Below, one piece after another: positions 22,930-34,608 of a stretch of DNA of 64,000 nucleotides (positions are counted from its first letter, which is position 1; each line of letters opens with the position of its first letter). Both the position numbers and the translations under genes were made by a program. Where the stretch lies: assembly GCA_014155875.1 (NCBI GenBank), contig JACEFZ010021371.1, positions 1,480,001 to 1,544,000 on the forward strand, given 5' to 3'. The DNA comes from Cepaea nemoralis (lineage: Eukaryota > Mollusca > Gastropoda > Stylommatophora > Helicidae). The notes under the pieces are model-generated. The model was not told where the DNA came from, did no database searches, and saw only the letters and a list, made by a program, of their open reading frames with translations.

Positions 22930-24095
22930 CGACCTGACATTAAAGATATGGAAAGGTTAAGGAGCAGGCGTGGTATGGACTTAGTGTGCGACTATTCCGC
23001 CCTACAAGCTGCATACAAGGATAGGGCCAACATTGGCAAGAAATAGGATAGGATACCCAACTTCCTTATGAGGGCGAGTACATGTATGTGTTCTTTTATT
23101 TAAAACAGGTGGTGGTTTGTTGGTCTACACGGTTTGTGCATATACGGGGTACATCAGTGTCATTAATATTGAATGCTGAGGTATCTCACCATTATACTGC
23201 AGTAAAGAGTGAAGACCATGTATCAGCTATTGACCATTCAGAGCTCACCTTTTCCACCCAGACCTACCCCATAAGATGAGTACCAAACAACTAACCCAAA
23301 AACTACCAATGGCCAAAATAAATAAGAAGTATAAGACTTTACAACGCTGCTGAACATTTTAAATGACGGACATTATTAACATTCTATGTAAAATTATCAG
23401 TAGTGTTAAATTATTGTGTTAATTCAGGATGTCCATTGTACATATCATCCCAATCATCCATTATAATCTGTAAAATGCACCAAGAAGGAGTTAGTTCATT
23501 CTTTATCATTCGCTCGATTGTGCTACATCGCTATCTGGGGGCTGCAGATCAGGAGAGCTGTGTGGCAGGGATAGTACTTGTCTTCATTTTTACCAGAGAA
23601 CTCTACGCCTCTCTGAAGGTAATGCCTTTCCTGTGCTCTCTTGGCCTTCTAACTGGAAACCTTACATCATCCCTTAGTGCAATCATGCTTCATTTGTCTG
23701 ATACAGTTAACTAAAGAGTCTTGCGAGCCATTTCTCGTTTTCAATTAGTAGTCGGCAACAACTATTTGGGGATATCTATCTCCCAACTCAACTTACCATA
23801 CCACAGTTTAACAACTTTTAATTCTCATTTAAGCCACTGTCTTCCTCTTGCATGTTTGCTTGTCACAATTTTGTCTGTCGTGGTCGTCACCAAGATATAA
23901 TCTTTTAATATGCCCAAACTATGTTTTCTGATCTTGATTTCTCCTAATGACCAAGTGATGTAAATGATTCAGCACACAATGTCTAATATTAGACTCACCG
24001 GCCATTCAGTTATGTTGACATATCTAGTTAGTTTCATTACTTTTTTACTGTACATTTGTACATATTTACCCAACGTTATGGCTAACATGTAAATG
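22930..24095. other. Intron, no firm feature
   Basis: AT-rich. Around 23760-23950 the minus strand looks faintly like a LINE C-terminal end, but no motif is secure. A 103-codon frame at 23403-23714 is not recognisable. Confidence 0.4.
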
Positions 24096-24099
24096 GTAA

Positions 24100-24300
24100 A
24101 AGGTGAAAGGACTGACTTAACTGGACGGAGTTTCACACCATCTGGCGTGTTTCTAGGCAGAATAGCAAGCAGTCCGCCGAGAGCATTGCACAAAGTACAA
24201 ACTGTTGCTCTAAGTGGACTCTGAGCGACAGTCCAAAAATGAATCGATGACCTTTAGAGCACTAGGCATATGCCTTGACCACTTTGCCACGGGGATCACC
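24100..24300 (-). mobile_element. SINE-3 copy, diverged
   Basis: Minus strand. The head reads GTGGCAAAGTGGTCAAGGC (box A) with GGTCATCGATTC (box B). The body reads AGAGCAACAGTTTGTACTTTGTGCAATG. It aligns with the better copy at 24530-24765 only 230 bases away, in the same orientation. Confidence 0.68.
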
Positions 24301-24529
24301 AGAATAGAAGTAATTCATCTGTATGGATTACAACACAAGCTTTGTTCCACTTGGTGTCATGTGATTTCTCAAACGAGCTGTGGAATTCTCCTCATGCATA
24401 GTGGTATTTGTAGCCTCATTTACACTTTGCCTATGTTTTGCAAAAATACCTTTCACATTGTTTTCCATTATATATACGTGATGTTGCTTTTTGTGGAGAA
24501 CTGTCTGTTGGTAGGTACGATACTTAAAA

Positions 24530-24765
24530 ACGTCGCTTAAAAGTCGACAGGGTCGACTTCATTGCACCGGGTTTTATCCCATATGGCTCGGTCTCTTTCC
24601 ACAGCGCGGAAAGTGTCGCACAAAGCACGAACTCCGTAGCTCTAGCAACGACCCACAGGAGTCTCTGGAAAATTTCACTCTTGAACCGAAGTACGCGGCC
24701 CGGAATCGAACCCACAACCTTCGGAGCCCGATTAAAACGGCTTAACCACTTCGCCACGGAGACTC
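24530..24765 (-). mobile_element. SINE-3 copy, near full length
   Basis: Minus strand. A clean tRNA-derived head has box A TGGCGAAGTGGTTAAG and box B GGTTCGATTCC. The body contains GAGCTACGGAGTTCGTGC, GAAAGAGACCGAGCCATATG and GGATAAAACCCGG. The internal pol III promoter looks intact. It is the best SINE-3 reference in the window. Confidence 0.85.
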
Positions 24766-25121
24766 CCTGGTAGGTACAATACATGACCAAACATGCTATT
24801 TGCTGTCTTTTGATAGAGTTTAAGATCGGCAGTAAACCTACGTGTTTCTAAATTCCATCATTTATAAGCCATGTTACGTCAACAATCCTGTGCAGGTATG
24901 TCAACTGTTACTTATGTTCTGTTATTCATGCCGTCAACGTCCAGTGATTGCAGTCATAATATAGGGTAGAGAGGGACTTCTGAGATAAACTATGCACTTT
25001 TTCAAAGCAAGATGTTCCCTTAGTCAGTTGCTCGTGAATTTAAACACAGAAGTCACAAACAATTGATTACTAAATTTTGTTTTAAAAAATAATGTTATAT
25101 GCTGATATTACTGACTGAAAT

Positions 25122-25154
<33 letters not shown>

Positions 25155-25165
<11 letters not shown>

Positions 25166-25335
25166 GGGGAAGACCCAGAGAGACCCTGCGTAGAACCATC
25201 ATCAAAGAAGGCTCACTCAACGGCCAAGTGAACATCCAGGATCTACAACAGGTAGCAGCGAACCGCCGGACATGGAAAGCCATGACTTCTGCCCTATGCG
25301 CCGCCTTAGGCTCAAGAGGAAAGACAAACTAACTA
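25155..25335 (+). pseudogene. LINE 3' end fragment (GRPRETLRRT type)
   Basis: The frame begins at the edge of a (TA)n run with KRGRPRETLRRTIIKEGSLN and continues to DLQQVAANRRTWKAMTSALC, then a stop. This is the last domain of a CR1/L2-type non-LTR element (GRP..TWRRT...A.DR..W...V.ALC). It ends 40 bases before a dynein exon, which may tell about insertion tolerance near splice sites. Confidence 0.7.
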
Positions 25336-25376
25336 ATATCAATATATGTGTATATATATATATATATATTGCTTAC

Positions 25377-25472
25377 TTCCATAAGCTCTTTGACTAACTT
25401 GTCAAAACGTAATCTGCCTGTTTCATCGCAAGTGCCACCAATTGACCACGTGAATGAGAAAAAGAAGATGCT
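25377..25472 (-). CDS. DNAH3: Dynein heavy chain exon: end of the AAA2 region
   Basis: A 32-codon exon with acceptor TTTTTCACAG at 25473-25475 and donor GAA|GTAAGC at 25375-25376, phase 0. It encodes SIFFFSFTWSIGGTCDETGR, then LRFDKLVKELME. The pattern (I)F.FS..WS.GGTC...GR..FD...REL is a strong dynein heavy chain block just after AAA2. It joins MWLE from the preceding exon without a gap. Confidence 0.95.
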
Positions 25473-25637
25473 CTGTGAAAAATAAGAAATAAATTAAATA
25501 CCAAGAAGACACTACTGATCAAAAATGCAATTTAATGTGGTCCTGTTTTGCCAGTATGACCTTTCTATAATACTGCAGTGTTCTTTTCTCCCCCCCCCCC
25601 CCCTGGCCCCCTCCCCAAACTCCACTCCTTCTACCCT

Positions 25638-25648
25638 AACACACACAC

Positions 25649-25694
<46 letters not shown>
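25638..25694. repeat. (AC)n microsatellite
   Basis: About 28 AC units with one CGC interruption, preceded by a C-rich run at 25591-25604. Confidence 0.96.
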
Positions 25695-25696
<2 letters not shown>

Positions 25697-25704
25697 TATC
25701 ATCT

Positions 25705-25895
25705 GCCACATCCTGCACTCATCTTATATTTGGCCTTCCTCTTTTTCTCTTCCCAGGCATATACTCCTACATGAATGACTCTACAAATTTTCATGACGAT
25801 TCAAGTGACCGAAATATTTCAATTTTCTTTGGTTTACTGTCTTTTGTAGCCAACCTTCTTTAACATTCAGTTTTTGTCGTATGGATGAATTTGTT
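25705..25895 (-). mobile_element. LINE-C 3' fragment
   Basis: Strong resemblance to 45820-46030: ATCTGCCACATCCTGCA, TTTGGCCTTCC, TTTTCATGACGATTCAAGTGACC. The minus strand of both holds a decayed GH.KRHESLE..... and RKAK block, the end of a non-LTR ORF. Broken by stops. Confidence 0.65.
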
Positions 25896-25910
25896 CAAAA
25901 TAATTAATGA

Positions 25911-25943
<33 letters not shown>

Positions 25944-26039
25944 CTCCCCCTCCCTCCCTCCCACCCACCCACCCACCCATACACACACACACACACACCT
26001 AAAGAGTTGCCTAAAAATAAAAGATGGCAAAGTCATAAT

Positions 26040-27592
26040 TTATTAAATATCAGATTTTACATGCGCGGTCAGATTATGTGAAAGTCCTTTATGATGATAC
26101 AAGAGAAGAACAGTATGATATTCAGAATTATAATAAATGGCCATGAATTTTGAAGATGGAAGGTCAGAATACTCTTAACCGTATGAAAACTGGCAAGAAC
26201 CCGGGTCAATATAACATTAAAACATAAATTATCAATGCCTTAGAAAAATATGGAATACACCAGGTCACCAGACTGCTGAACACAATATATGATACGGGAC
26301 ATATACCTCCTGAATTATGCAATTCTGTATTTAATGCAATCCCGAAGAAACCAGGAAACGTGGATCAACATCGAACAAATAGTATAATGAGCCACATCAC
26401 GAAGACTTTGCTAAGAATTATCATACTAAGAAATAGGAAGAAAATACAACCCGAAATAGGAGAAGAAAAATATGGGTTTGTAAAAGGCAAGGGTACATTA
26501 AATGCTGTATACATGCTGAAAACATTAATTAAACGTTCTATAGAAGTAAACAAAGACCTATATCTTTGAATTATTGACTTCACAAAGGCTTCACAAAGGC
26601 TTTCAATAATGTAAGACATGTCAAAATGATAAAGATGCTTGCAGATCTACAAATTGATGGGAAAGAGCTTAGACTTGTAAAAAACATATTGTAAACAATA
26701 AGCTGCCATAAGGATTGATAATGAAGTAGCCTATTAAGAGAGGTGTGAGACAGGGATATGTAATGCCTCCAGATCATTCTCCTTATACAGTGAACATACT
26801 TTCAGAAATGCAGAAGATATGAAAGGAATCTTGAAAGGATGAAAAGATATGAAACGGATCTTCAACATTTAGTAGATACGGTTGTTGCACACAGTGAACA
26901 ACTAGGATTAATTTGTAAGAAGACACAGATTATGGTCGTCGCTGGGAAGAAGGAAATACTACAATGTAATATACACGTAAATGGGCATATTCTTAAACAA
27001 GTGAATCGATACACTTATCTCGGAACAGTCATAACATCTGATGGCAGATGCCTTGAAGAGATTAGAACAAGGATCGCCATAGCGAAGGTAGCCTTTTGCA
27101 AGACGGAACACATACTGACCAATGTTATTTGCAACGAGAACAAGAGTGTTGAGGTGCTACAATAGAACCCGTGCTTTTGTATGGATGTGAAGCGTGGACA
27201 ATGAGCAAACGGGCTGAAAAACATCTAACGGCTGTGAAAATGTGGTTTCTGAGGAGAATGCAAAGAATACCATGGACAGACAGAAAAACTAATGACCAAG
27301 GCCTGCAAGAAACACATGAGAATCGTAAATTGATTGGAGAAATTAGACGTATGCAGTCACAATTTTTGGGTCACGTTATGAGAAGAAATAAACCCAGAAC
27401 TTGGTGACAACTGGCAAGATCGAGGGGAAGGGAACACGGGGGTGGAGCAGAGAAGTAAATACCTAGATTGCTTGGCCACGTGACATAGTCGAGAAAAGAT
27501 CACTGAGCTGATCTACGACTCTGGTGATCGAGTGAGATGGCAAAACATGACCGCCCACGCTTTTTGGCATGGCACATGATAATGATGATTTA
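26040..27592 (+). pseudogene. RTE-type LINE, RT to 3' end
   Basis: Plus-strand copy of about 1.55 kb. It has GKNPGQYNI (RT motif 0/1 region), GFVKGKGTLNAVYMLK (KGR.T.DA..), RYTYLGTVITSDGRC, MLLYGCEAWTMSKRAEKHL, and WFLRRMQRIPWTDRKTND. It ends in GCATGGCACATGATAATGATG. The catalytic YADD region (near 26800) is unrecognisable. Many stops. It lies in the 3.5-kb intron between two exons, opposite in direction to the gene. Confidence 0.82.
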
Positions 27593-27679
27593 TCTAAGCT
27601 GAAAATGTCGCTGAAAATGACATAATTTGAGTTATGCGAGCAATGTGCGGTATGCGGTGACTACACCATATTCCATTCC

Positions 27680-27775
27680 CACACAGGCCTTCCAGAAATG
27701 CTTCAAACAATGGCGTGACAACCTTGGAAGTGTGTACAGTTCCAAGGAGTGTACTTTGAAAGGGATTAGGGTTTG
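27680..27775 (+). pseudogene. mariner-like transposase C-terminal fragment
   Basis: The frame reads AFQKCFKQWRDNLGSVYSS then KECTLKGI, resembling the FQ.CF..W..R...C....G.YFEG end of mariner transposases. It is only about 30 codons, and no terminal repeat was identified. Confidence 0.45.
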
Positions 27776-27799
27776 AGACCTGCGGGTAAGCAATCGTAT

Positions 27800-28923
<1,124 letters not shown>

Positions 28924-28995
28924 CTAACTCAAAAATGTGTTATGACACTGTCCTATATGATAATACTATTCTGGAACACACCAACCCATACTTAC

Positions 28996-29127
28996 TTCTA
29001 ACCACATAACAATTTCTTTATCATCCAGCTGAGTTATTTTTGCATCATTGTGAAATTCATCCATGTTGCTGTCCATTAGTCGCATCAGGGAGAAAACAAG
29101 GTTGTGATCAGTAGTTGGGGATAATTC
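28996..29127 (-). CDS. DNAH3: Dynein heavy chain exon: AAA2 C-terminal helices
   Basis: A 44-codon exon with acceptor CATTTTAG at 29128-29129 and donor GAA|GTAAGT at 28994-28995, phase 0. It encodes ELSPTTDHNLVFSLMRLMDS, NMDEFHNDAKI and ending MWLE. The start ELSPT.D.NLV.SLM.L.D matches the DNAH3/7 inner-arm class, as I know it. It continues directly from ...RKAGVK of the 43003-43182 exon across a 13.9-kb intron. Confidence 0.93.
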
Positions 29128-29212
29128 CTAAAATGTGTAAAACAAAATCACTGGAAAATATACTACATTAACGATTTTATGTATAAAATTAATAGAGACT
29201 ACCCCCAATATC

Positions 29213-31269
29213 AAGATTGATGGGAAAGATTAAAGAATAATAAAGAATATTGACTGGAACCAAGTAGCAGCAATTAAAAGGAGGGGAAAAGAGGGTAGTT
29301 ACGAACAGATAAAGCTAGGAGTACGACAAGGGTGTGTCTTATCACCAGATCTCTTCTCCCTATATAGCGAAGTAATAATGAGAGAGATCAAAAAGATGCC
29401 AGGAATACTAGTTGGAGGTAATATAAATAATATACGCAATTCAGATGGCACAGTATTTGTGGCGGATAATTCAACAGACCTACAACAATTGTTGGACATT
29501 GTAGTAACAGAGAGTGCAAGGAAAGGACTCTCCTTGAATATAAAGAAAACAGTAACAATGGTGATATTAAAGAAAATGGTGACACCAAAATGTGACATAG
29601 AAATATAAGAAAAAATCCATAACCCAGCGGATAATTTTAGATACCCATGGGCATTTATAACATCAGATGGAAGATGTACAACAGATATTAAGAGCAGAAT
29701 CCATCCATCCATCATGTGCCATGCCGATAAGCGTGGGCGGTCATGTTCTGCCATCTCACTCGATCACCAGAGTCGTGGATCAGCTCCGTGTTTCTGTCTC
29801 GAACATGCCACGTGGTCAAGCCATCCAGGTATTTAATTCTTGGTCTTCCCCTTGGTCTGTTCCCTTCGATCTTGCCAGTTGTCACCAAGATCTTCATTTA
29901 ATTTCTTCTCAAAACATGCCCAAAACATGTTGACTGTCTACGTCTAATGTCTCTAATCAGTTTACGATATTCATTTGTTTTTTGAGGGACTTGTTCATTG
30001 GCTTTTCTGTCTGTCCATGGTATTCTTTGCATTTTCCTCAGAAACCACATTTCCACAGCCATCTGATGTTTTTCAGCTTGTCTGCTCATTGTCCACGCCT
30101 CACATCCATATAAAAGTACAGGTTCTATGTGGCACTTCAACACTCTTTTTCTCGTTTCCATTGATATCTTTTTATTGGTCAGTATGTTTTTCATCTTGCA
30201 AAAGGCTACCTTCGCCATGGCAATTCTTGTTCTAATCTCCTCAAGGCATCTCCCATCAGTTGTTATGATTGTTCCCAGATAATTGTACCGATTCACTTGT
30301 TTAGGAATATGCCCATTTACTTTATATTACATTGTGGTATTTCTTCCTTCCTATTGACGACCATAATCTGTGTCTTCTTACAATTCAATTCTAACCCTAG
30401 TTGTTCACCGTGTGCAACAACCGCATCTACTAAATTTTGCAGGTCCTGTTCATTGTCTGCAAACAAGACTGTATCATCTGCGTATCTAATGTTATTGATT
30501 TATCGTCCCCCCCCCCCCCCCCCCCCCCCATGTTGATTCCTTCCATATCTTCTATATTTTTGAAAATATTTTCACTGTACAGGGAAAAAAAGATCTGGAG
30601 ACATTACACATCCCTGTCTCACACCTCTCTTAATAGGCTGATATTGACCTACTTCATTATCAATTCTTATGGCAGCTTGTTGTTTCCAATATATGTTTCT
30701 TTGCAAGTCTAAGGTCTTTTCTATCAATTTGTAGATCTTCAAGTAGAATAGGGCAAGCAAAAGCTGCATTTCAGAAAAATGAAGAGTATCTTATGCAATA
30801 AGTAACTATCACTGAATGTAAGAAAGAGAGTACGGAAATGCTATATACAACCAGTTTTGCTGTATGGCAGTGAATCTTGGAATGTACATGAACAAATTAA
30901 GAAGAAATTAGAAGCAAAAGAAATATGGTTCCTGAGATGAATGTTGCGAATTCCTTGGACTGCCAGAGTAACTAACATCGACTGCCTGAAACACACTAAT
31001 GAAACTAGAACATTATATACAACAATAAGACAGAGACAATCATCTTTCTTCGGTCATGTGATGAGAAGAGAGTCATTGGAGAACAACGTGACATCTGGAA
31101 AGATCGAGAAGATGAGAGACGGAGGCAGACCAAGAGAAATGACGCTGGATGGATTGACACGGTGGCATGGAGGAATATCAGCAACAGAGTTGATCCAGAA
31201 AACCAAAGACCGAGATCTGTGGAGAACCATGAACGCCTACGCCAGCCGGCAGGGCACTTGATGATGATG
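29213..31269 (+). mobile_element. RTE-type LINE with perfect 12-bp target duplication, interrupted
   Basis: Plus-strand 5'-truncated LINE flanked by ACCCCCAATATC at 29201-29212 and 31270-31281. It ends in ATGATGATG. The left part (to 29700) has KLGVRQGCVLSPDLFSLYSE, TVFVADNSTDLQQLLD (YADD decayed) and ITSDGRC. The right part (from 30745) has AKAAFQKNEEYL, QPVLLYGSESWN, RQRQSSFFGHVMRRESLENN and GRPREMTLDGLTRWHGG. Between them another RTE copy is inserted on the minus strand. Removing that insert restores a continuous LINE order, but stops remain. It lies 85 bases from a dynein acceptor. Confidence 0.9.
29701..30744 (-). mobile_element. RTE-type LINE nested inside the 29213-31269 copy
   Basis: Minus-strand 5'-truncated LINE. 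It starts with RT fingers near 30740 (LEKTLDLQRNIYWKQQAAIR; KRGVRQGCVMSPDLF). It continues through NRYNYLGTIITTDGRCLEEI, EPVLLYGCEAWTMSRQAEKH and MWFLRKMQRIPWTDRK, and ends in a (GATG)n tail, read CCATCCATCC on plus at 29701. AGAAT at 29696-29700 and 30745-30749 is the probable target duplication. A 132-codon stretch (29898-30296) is still open, so this copy is younger than its host. Confidence 0.88.
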
Positions 31270-31474
31270 ACCCCCAATATCCGTGACTATATTTTGTGTT
31301 TTGTGTATGTATTTTTTTGCTAAGGCTAGTCGCCGCCACGTCCTATATGTGTCGTAATTCTATTACGTAAAGCTGCATTACTTTTTGTTATTTTATATTG
31401 TTTACAGTTTCACAGTTTTATCGCAGTTCCTCAAAATTTTATTAGATGTACTTCATTAAACATCTCATACTTCC

Positions 31475-32300
31475 GCTCCGTGGAGAAGGTGTTACGGACG
31501 CAGTTCGTAATCTCGAATAACCGCGTTCAAAATAGCAGAAGGCGATTTGACAGAAGATCACCTTGCGTTGGTGTTTAACGAAATGGTATGGGAGTCGTAC
31601 AGTTATCTAGAAACAGTCATAACATCTGATGGGAGATGCCTTGAAGAGATTAGAACAAGAATTGCCATGGCGAAGGTAGCCTTTTGCAAGAAGAAAAACA
31701 TACTGACCAATAAAAAGATATCAACTGAAACGAGAAAAAGAGTGTTGATGTGCTACATAGAACCTGTATTTTTGTATGGATGTGAAGCGTGGACAATGAG
31801 TAGTCAAGCTGTAAAACATCTGATGGCTGTGGAAATGTTTTTTCTGAGGAAAATGCAAAAAAATACCACGGACAGACAGAAAAACCATGAACAAGTCCTT
31901 CAAGAAACAAATGAAGATCGTAAACTGATTAGAGTCAGACGTAGACAGTCAAAAGTTTTAGGGCATTTTATGAGAAGAAATGACTTGGAGAACTTGGTGA
32001 CTACTGGCAAGATCGAAGGGAACAGACCAAGGGGAAGACCGAGAAGTAAATACCTGGATGGCTTGGCCACGTGGCATGGTCGAGACGGGAACACGGAGCT
32101 GATCCACAACTCTAGTGATCGAATGAGATGGCAGAACATGACCGCCCACTCTTATCGGCATGGCACAAGATGGATGGATGGGTGCCGGTCGTTCAGAAAG
32201 CGATGGCAAACTACTGAACGTAAACTTGCCAAGAGATCAAAATGGCCCCAAAAAAAAAAAAATTCTGGTCTTGACTGCGACGTCCTGTAAAGGATATGTA
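31475..32300 (+). mobile_element. SINE-1 copy split by an RTE insertion
   Basis: The head (about 31475-31595) has CTCCGTGGAGAAGGTGTTACGG and the decayed box B-like CCGCGTTCAAAATAG. The tail (about 32172-32300) has GGTCGTTCAGAAAGCGATGG, CTGAACGTAAACTTGCC and CGTCCTGTAAAGGATATG. Between them is an RTE LINE end. Compared with the intact minus-strand copy at 42663-42893, the break lies just before the ATGGGTACCGGTCG position. Confidence 0.75.
31596..32172 (+). pseudogene. RTE-type LINE 3' fragment inserted into SINE-1
   Basis: The open frame covers SYLETVITSDGRCLEEIRTR, AKVAFCKKKNILTNKKIS, EPVFLYGCEAWTMSSQAVKH, RRQSKVLGHFMRRNDLENL and GNRPRGRPRSKYLDGL, then runs on into SINE sequence (nominal ORF 31547-32290). 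It ends in GCATGGCACAAGATGGATGG. ATGGGAGTCG on the left and ATGGGTGCCG on the right (8 of 10 identical) are a likely decayed target duplication. This 3' end is almost free of stops, close in wording to 29701-30744. Confidence 0.85.
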
Positions 32301-32390
32301 CTAACTTTAACTCTTCTTTCTGAAGTTGTGATCAGTTGTGACTTAAATTAATTTTAAACACAGAAGCTACAATTAAATGGTTGTGTGGTT

Positions 32391-32620
32391 TACTGCCTGG
32401 CATAATTTTGCTGCATCTCTTCTGATGCATACAGCATAGTTATATATCATAAGAAGCGAATAAATGAATTACAAATGAAATGAAAATGCAAGAAACACGG
32501 TCATTTATATTGATTGAAGGTAAGTAATTTGAAATCCTCACGGTAAATGCATATTTAAAATGAAGTCTTTCTGTATGCACACCATTGGTTGGAATTGCCT
32601 CATTACTTGTCTCAGTATAT
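32391..32620 (+). repeat. Diverged interspersed repeat (repeat D), copy 2
   Basis: Partner of 12281-12480, same strand. The best shared stretch is CTGGCATAATTTTGCTGCATC followed by CATAGTTATATATCA. Beyond that the alignment is weak. Family unknown. Confidence 0.42.
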
Positions 32621-32797
32621 TTGAGCAACCGTTTATTGATAACCAAATACAATATATGAAACACATTTCTTTGTTAACTTTATGACCGAAGTAGTGCGGG
32701 ACAGTGGGTTTTGGTCTACCGCCGATAAAGAACCACCCATGAAAGTGGCGTAGCGCCTCAAAACGAGCCTCGGCTATATTGCCGACCAAGGCATAAG

Positions 32798-32799
<2 letters not shown>

Positions 32800-32844
<45 letters not shown>
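32800..32844. repeat. (TG)n microsatellite, left half of the Gypsy-2 target
   Basis: A TG run of about 45 bases ends exactly where the Gypsy-2 5' LTR begins. TG resumes exactly after the 3' LTR at 40053, so the element landed inside one TG array. Confidence 0.95.
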
Positions 32845-32848
<4 letters not shown>

Positions 32849-33453
32849 AAGGTCCTACACTGTACTGAGACAGACTAGTGACAGTAGAGGGGTGAGGACT
32901 TACAGGACATAGAGACAGGACGTCTATAAAGGTATAGACTGAATAGAGACAGCACCCAAGCCAGGACGTAATAATAGATATAACTAGACTCGGGTGGGAA
33001 CACTAACGTGTTATAGTTAGGACAATAGAGGGACCGACCCAGGAATAGGGGGCGGCAGACGTAGACGTGACAACGTGAAGTAGAACATGACTCTAGAAGG
33101 CCGAGACGATAGTGCTGTGTGCAAAGGGATTAGCACGCACCCCACGAGGGAGCTTGACCGCGTAGGCAAGCTGCGAGCTGAGTTAAGACAGACGGGGGAC
33201 AGACGGCTTTCTGACTGGACGTGGTTCTAAGTTATTAAGTGTCTATGAACGCATGCAATGTTTAGTGAGAGTGTGTTGTGAATTCATACATTGTGTAATG
33301 TGATTAATAAGTATTCTCTATTTATGTAGAGGCAAAGAACGCCTTAGAGAATTGTCAGGCTTGCCTGAATAAATATTGTAGAGAAAACATCTGTACATAT
33401 TATTATTATTTGTGAGGTACAGATGAGGTTTGCCTGAGTGCAGGACTGTGACA
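32845..33453 (+). repeat. Gypsy-2 5' LTR (609 bp)
   Basis: Begins TGTCAAGGTCCTACACTG and ends CAGGACTGTGACA. Same length as the 3' copy. Differences seen include GGGGTGAGG/GGGATGAGG, GTAGGCAAG/GTAAGCAAG and ATGTAGAGG/ATGTACAGG. The CCTGAATAAATATTG near 33364 is a possible polyadenylation signal region. Confidence 0.95.
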
Positions 33454-33466
33454 GGCAACCCGCTTT

Positions 33467-33484
33467 TGGTGTCAGAAGTCACGG
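33467..33484 (+). promoter_or_regulatory. Gypsy-2 primer-binding site
   Basis: TGGTGTCAGAAGTCACGG starts with TGG, as required to pair with the CCA end of a tRNA. The first 13 bases resemble sites usually ascribed to tRNA-Leu. The same TGGTGTCAGAA lies at the matching place in Gypsy-3 (62356). The host tRNA was not checked. Confidence 0.65.
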
Positions 33485-34218
33485 AAATAAACCCATACCC
33501 AGAGTGCTGAAATGCAGGGGGTAAAAAGTATCTGACACTGCACCTGTATTTAAACGTATATCCAGATGTGTGAGGTGCAGAAATAAAATTACGACACTGA
33601 TGTATCATTGAGTTAAAACTAAAAGTGCTTGTGTAAATAAATCACAGCGGGGAAAAATGTCAGAATAAAAGTTGGTGAAGTACACAAAGTGACCTGGCAG
33701 TGACCTGATTGCCGTCGCAAGTTTGTTTGCGTAACGATATTGACCGCAGTGGAATGTAATGTATTATGATGTGTTAAAGATTGTTGTTACAAACGTTTCA
33801 GTTGAAGGTCAAACTTGAGAACTTTACGACAGACAAGACATGACGACAAATATTAATTAATTAATTTAAAGTTAATATACCTCATTCCAGTTTCTACAGG
33901 AAACAAGTATAGAAAACTTGGAGTGCATTTTGTTAACTTCTGTAATAATCATTCATGTAAACAAATGCTAATTGTTTGCGCTCTACACGTCAGGATGCGC
34001 ACGAAATTTTTGACAACATCTAGCTGAAAGTAGCATTCTCTCCCAACTGAAAGAAAGATCCTGATCATTTTCAACTGATCAGATAAGTACATATAATTGT
34101 GACGTACATAAAGTAAAACAGCATCTACATTTTTTTGGGTTTCATTTTCACCATAAATCAAGCATTTTACAAGTCATCAGTATTGTATGTAAGAGTGTGT
34201 GAAATATAAACATTAACC

Positions 34219-34608
34219 ATGTCTACACTTAAGGAGTGTATAGATGCGGGGGTAGCACTAGGTTACAGTGGAGATAAACTAGAGAAATGGGCAAAAGGCT
34301 GAATTTAGAGAACACACTGATAGACAAGCTGCAGCAGACAGAGATGAAAGGGCAAAAGAACGGTTACACCAGAAGGAACTCGCCGAGATAGCGGAAGGTA
34401 CTAAGTTAAAACAACAAGAGGTAGCTGAGACGTATATATTAAAACAAATGGAAATTGAAAGTCAAACACAGATTAAAATAAAGGAGCTCGAAATCGAGTC
34501 TCATGTCCATATAGCTACTACTAAAATTAAAAGTAAGGAAGAAGAAAATAAGTTTGCTAAGTACAAAGGGATCATAAAGCCATTCTGCCAAGGGGATTCC
34601 ATCTCAGC
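34219..34608 (+). pseudogene. Gypsy-2 gag N-terminus, frameshifted
   Basis: The ATG at 34219 opens a frame starting MSTLKECIDAGVALGYSGDK and ending at a TGA at 34300-34302. The coding continues in another frame as a Gln/Lys/Glu-rich probable coiled coil (ERLHQKELAEIAEGTKLKQQ), then KYKGIIKPFCQGDSISAW. A second frameshift at 34610 leads into the long frame below. Gypsy-3 has the same order with one stop instead, which shows where the breaks are. Confidence 0.8.

Noticed and set aside
24700..24760. tRNA gene on the minus strand
   Set aside because: Boxes A and B are good, but the acceptor stem does not close and the sequence continues as a SINE body shared with other copies.
30500..30536. Proline-rich peptide frames
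   Set aside because: They come from a poly-C run inside an RTE LINE.
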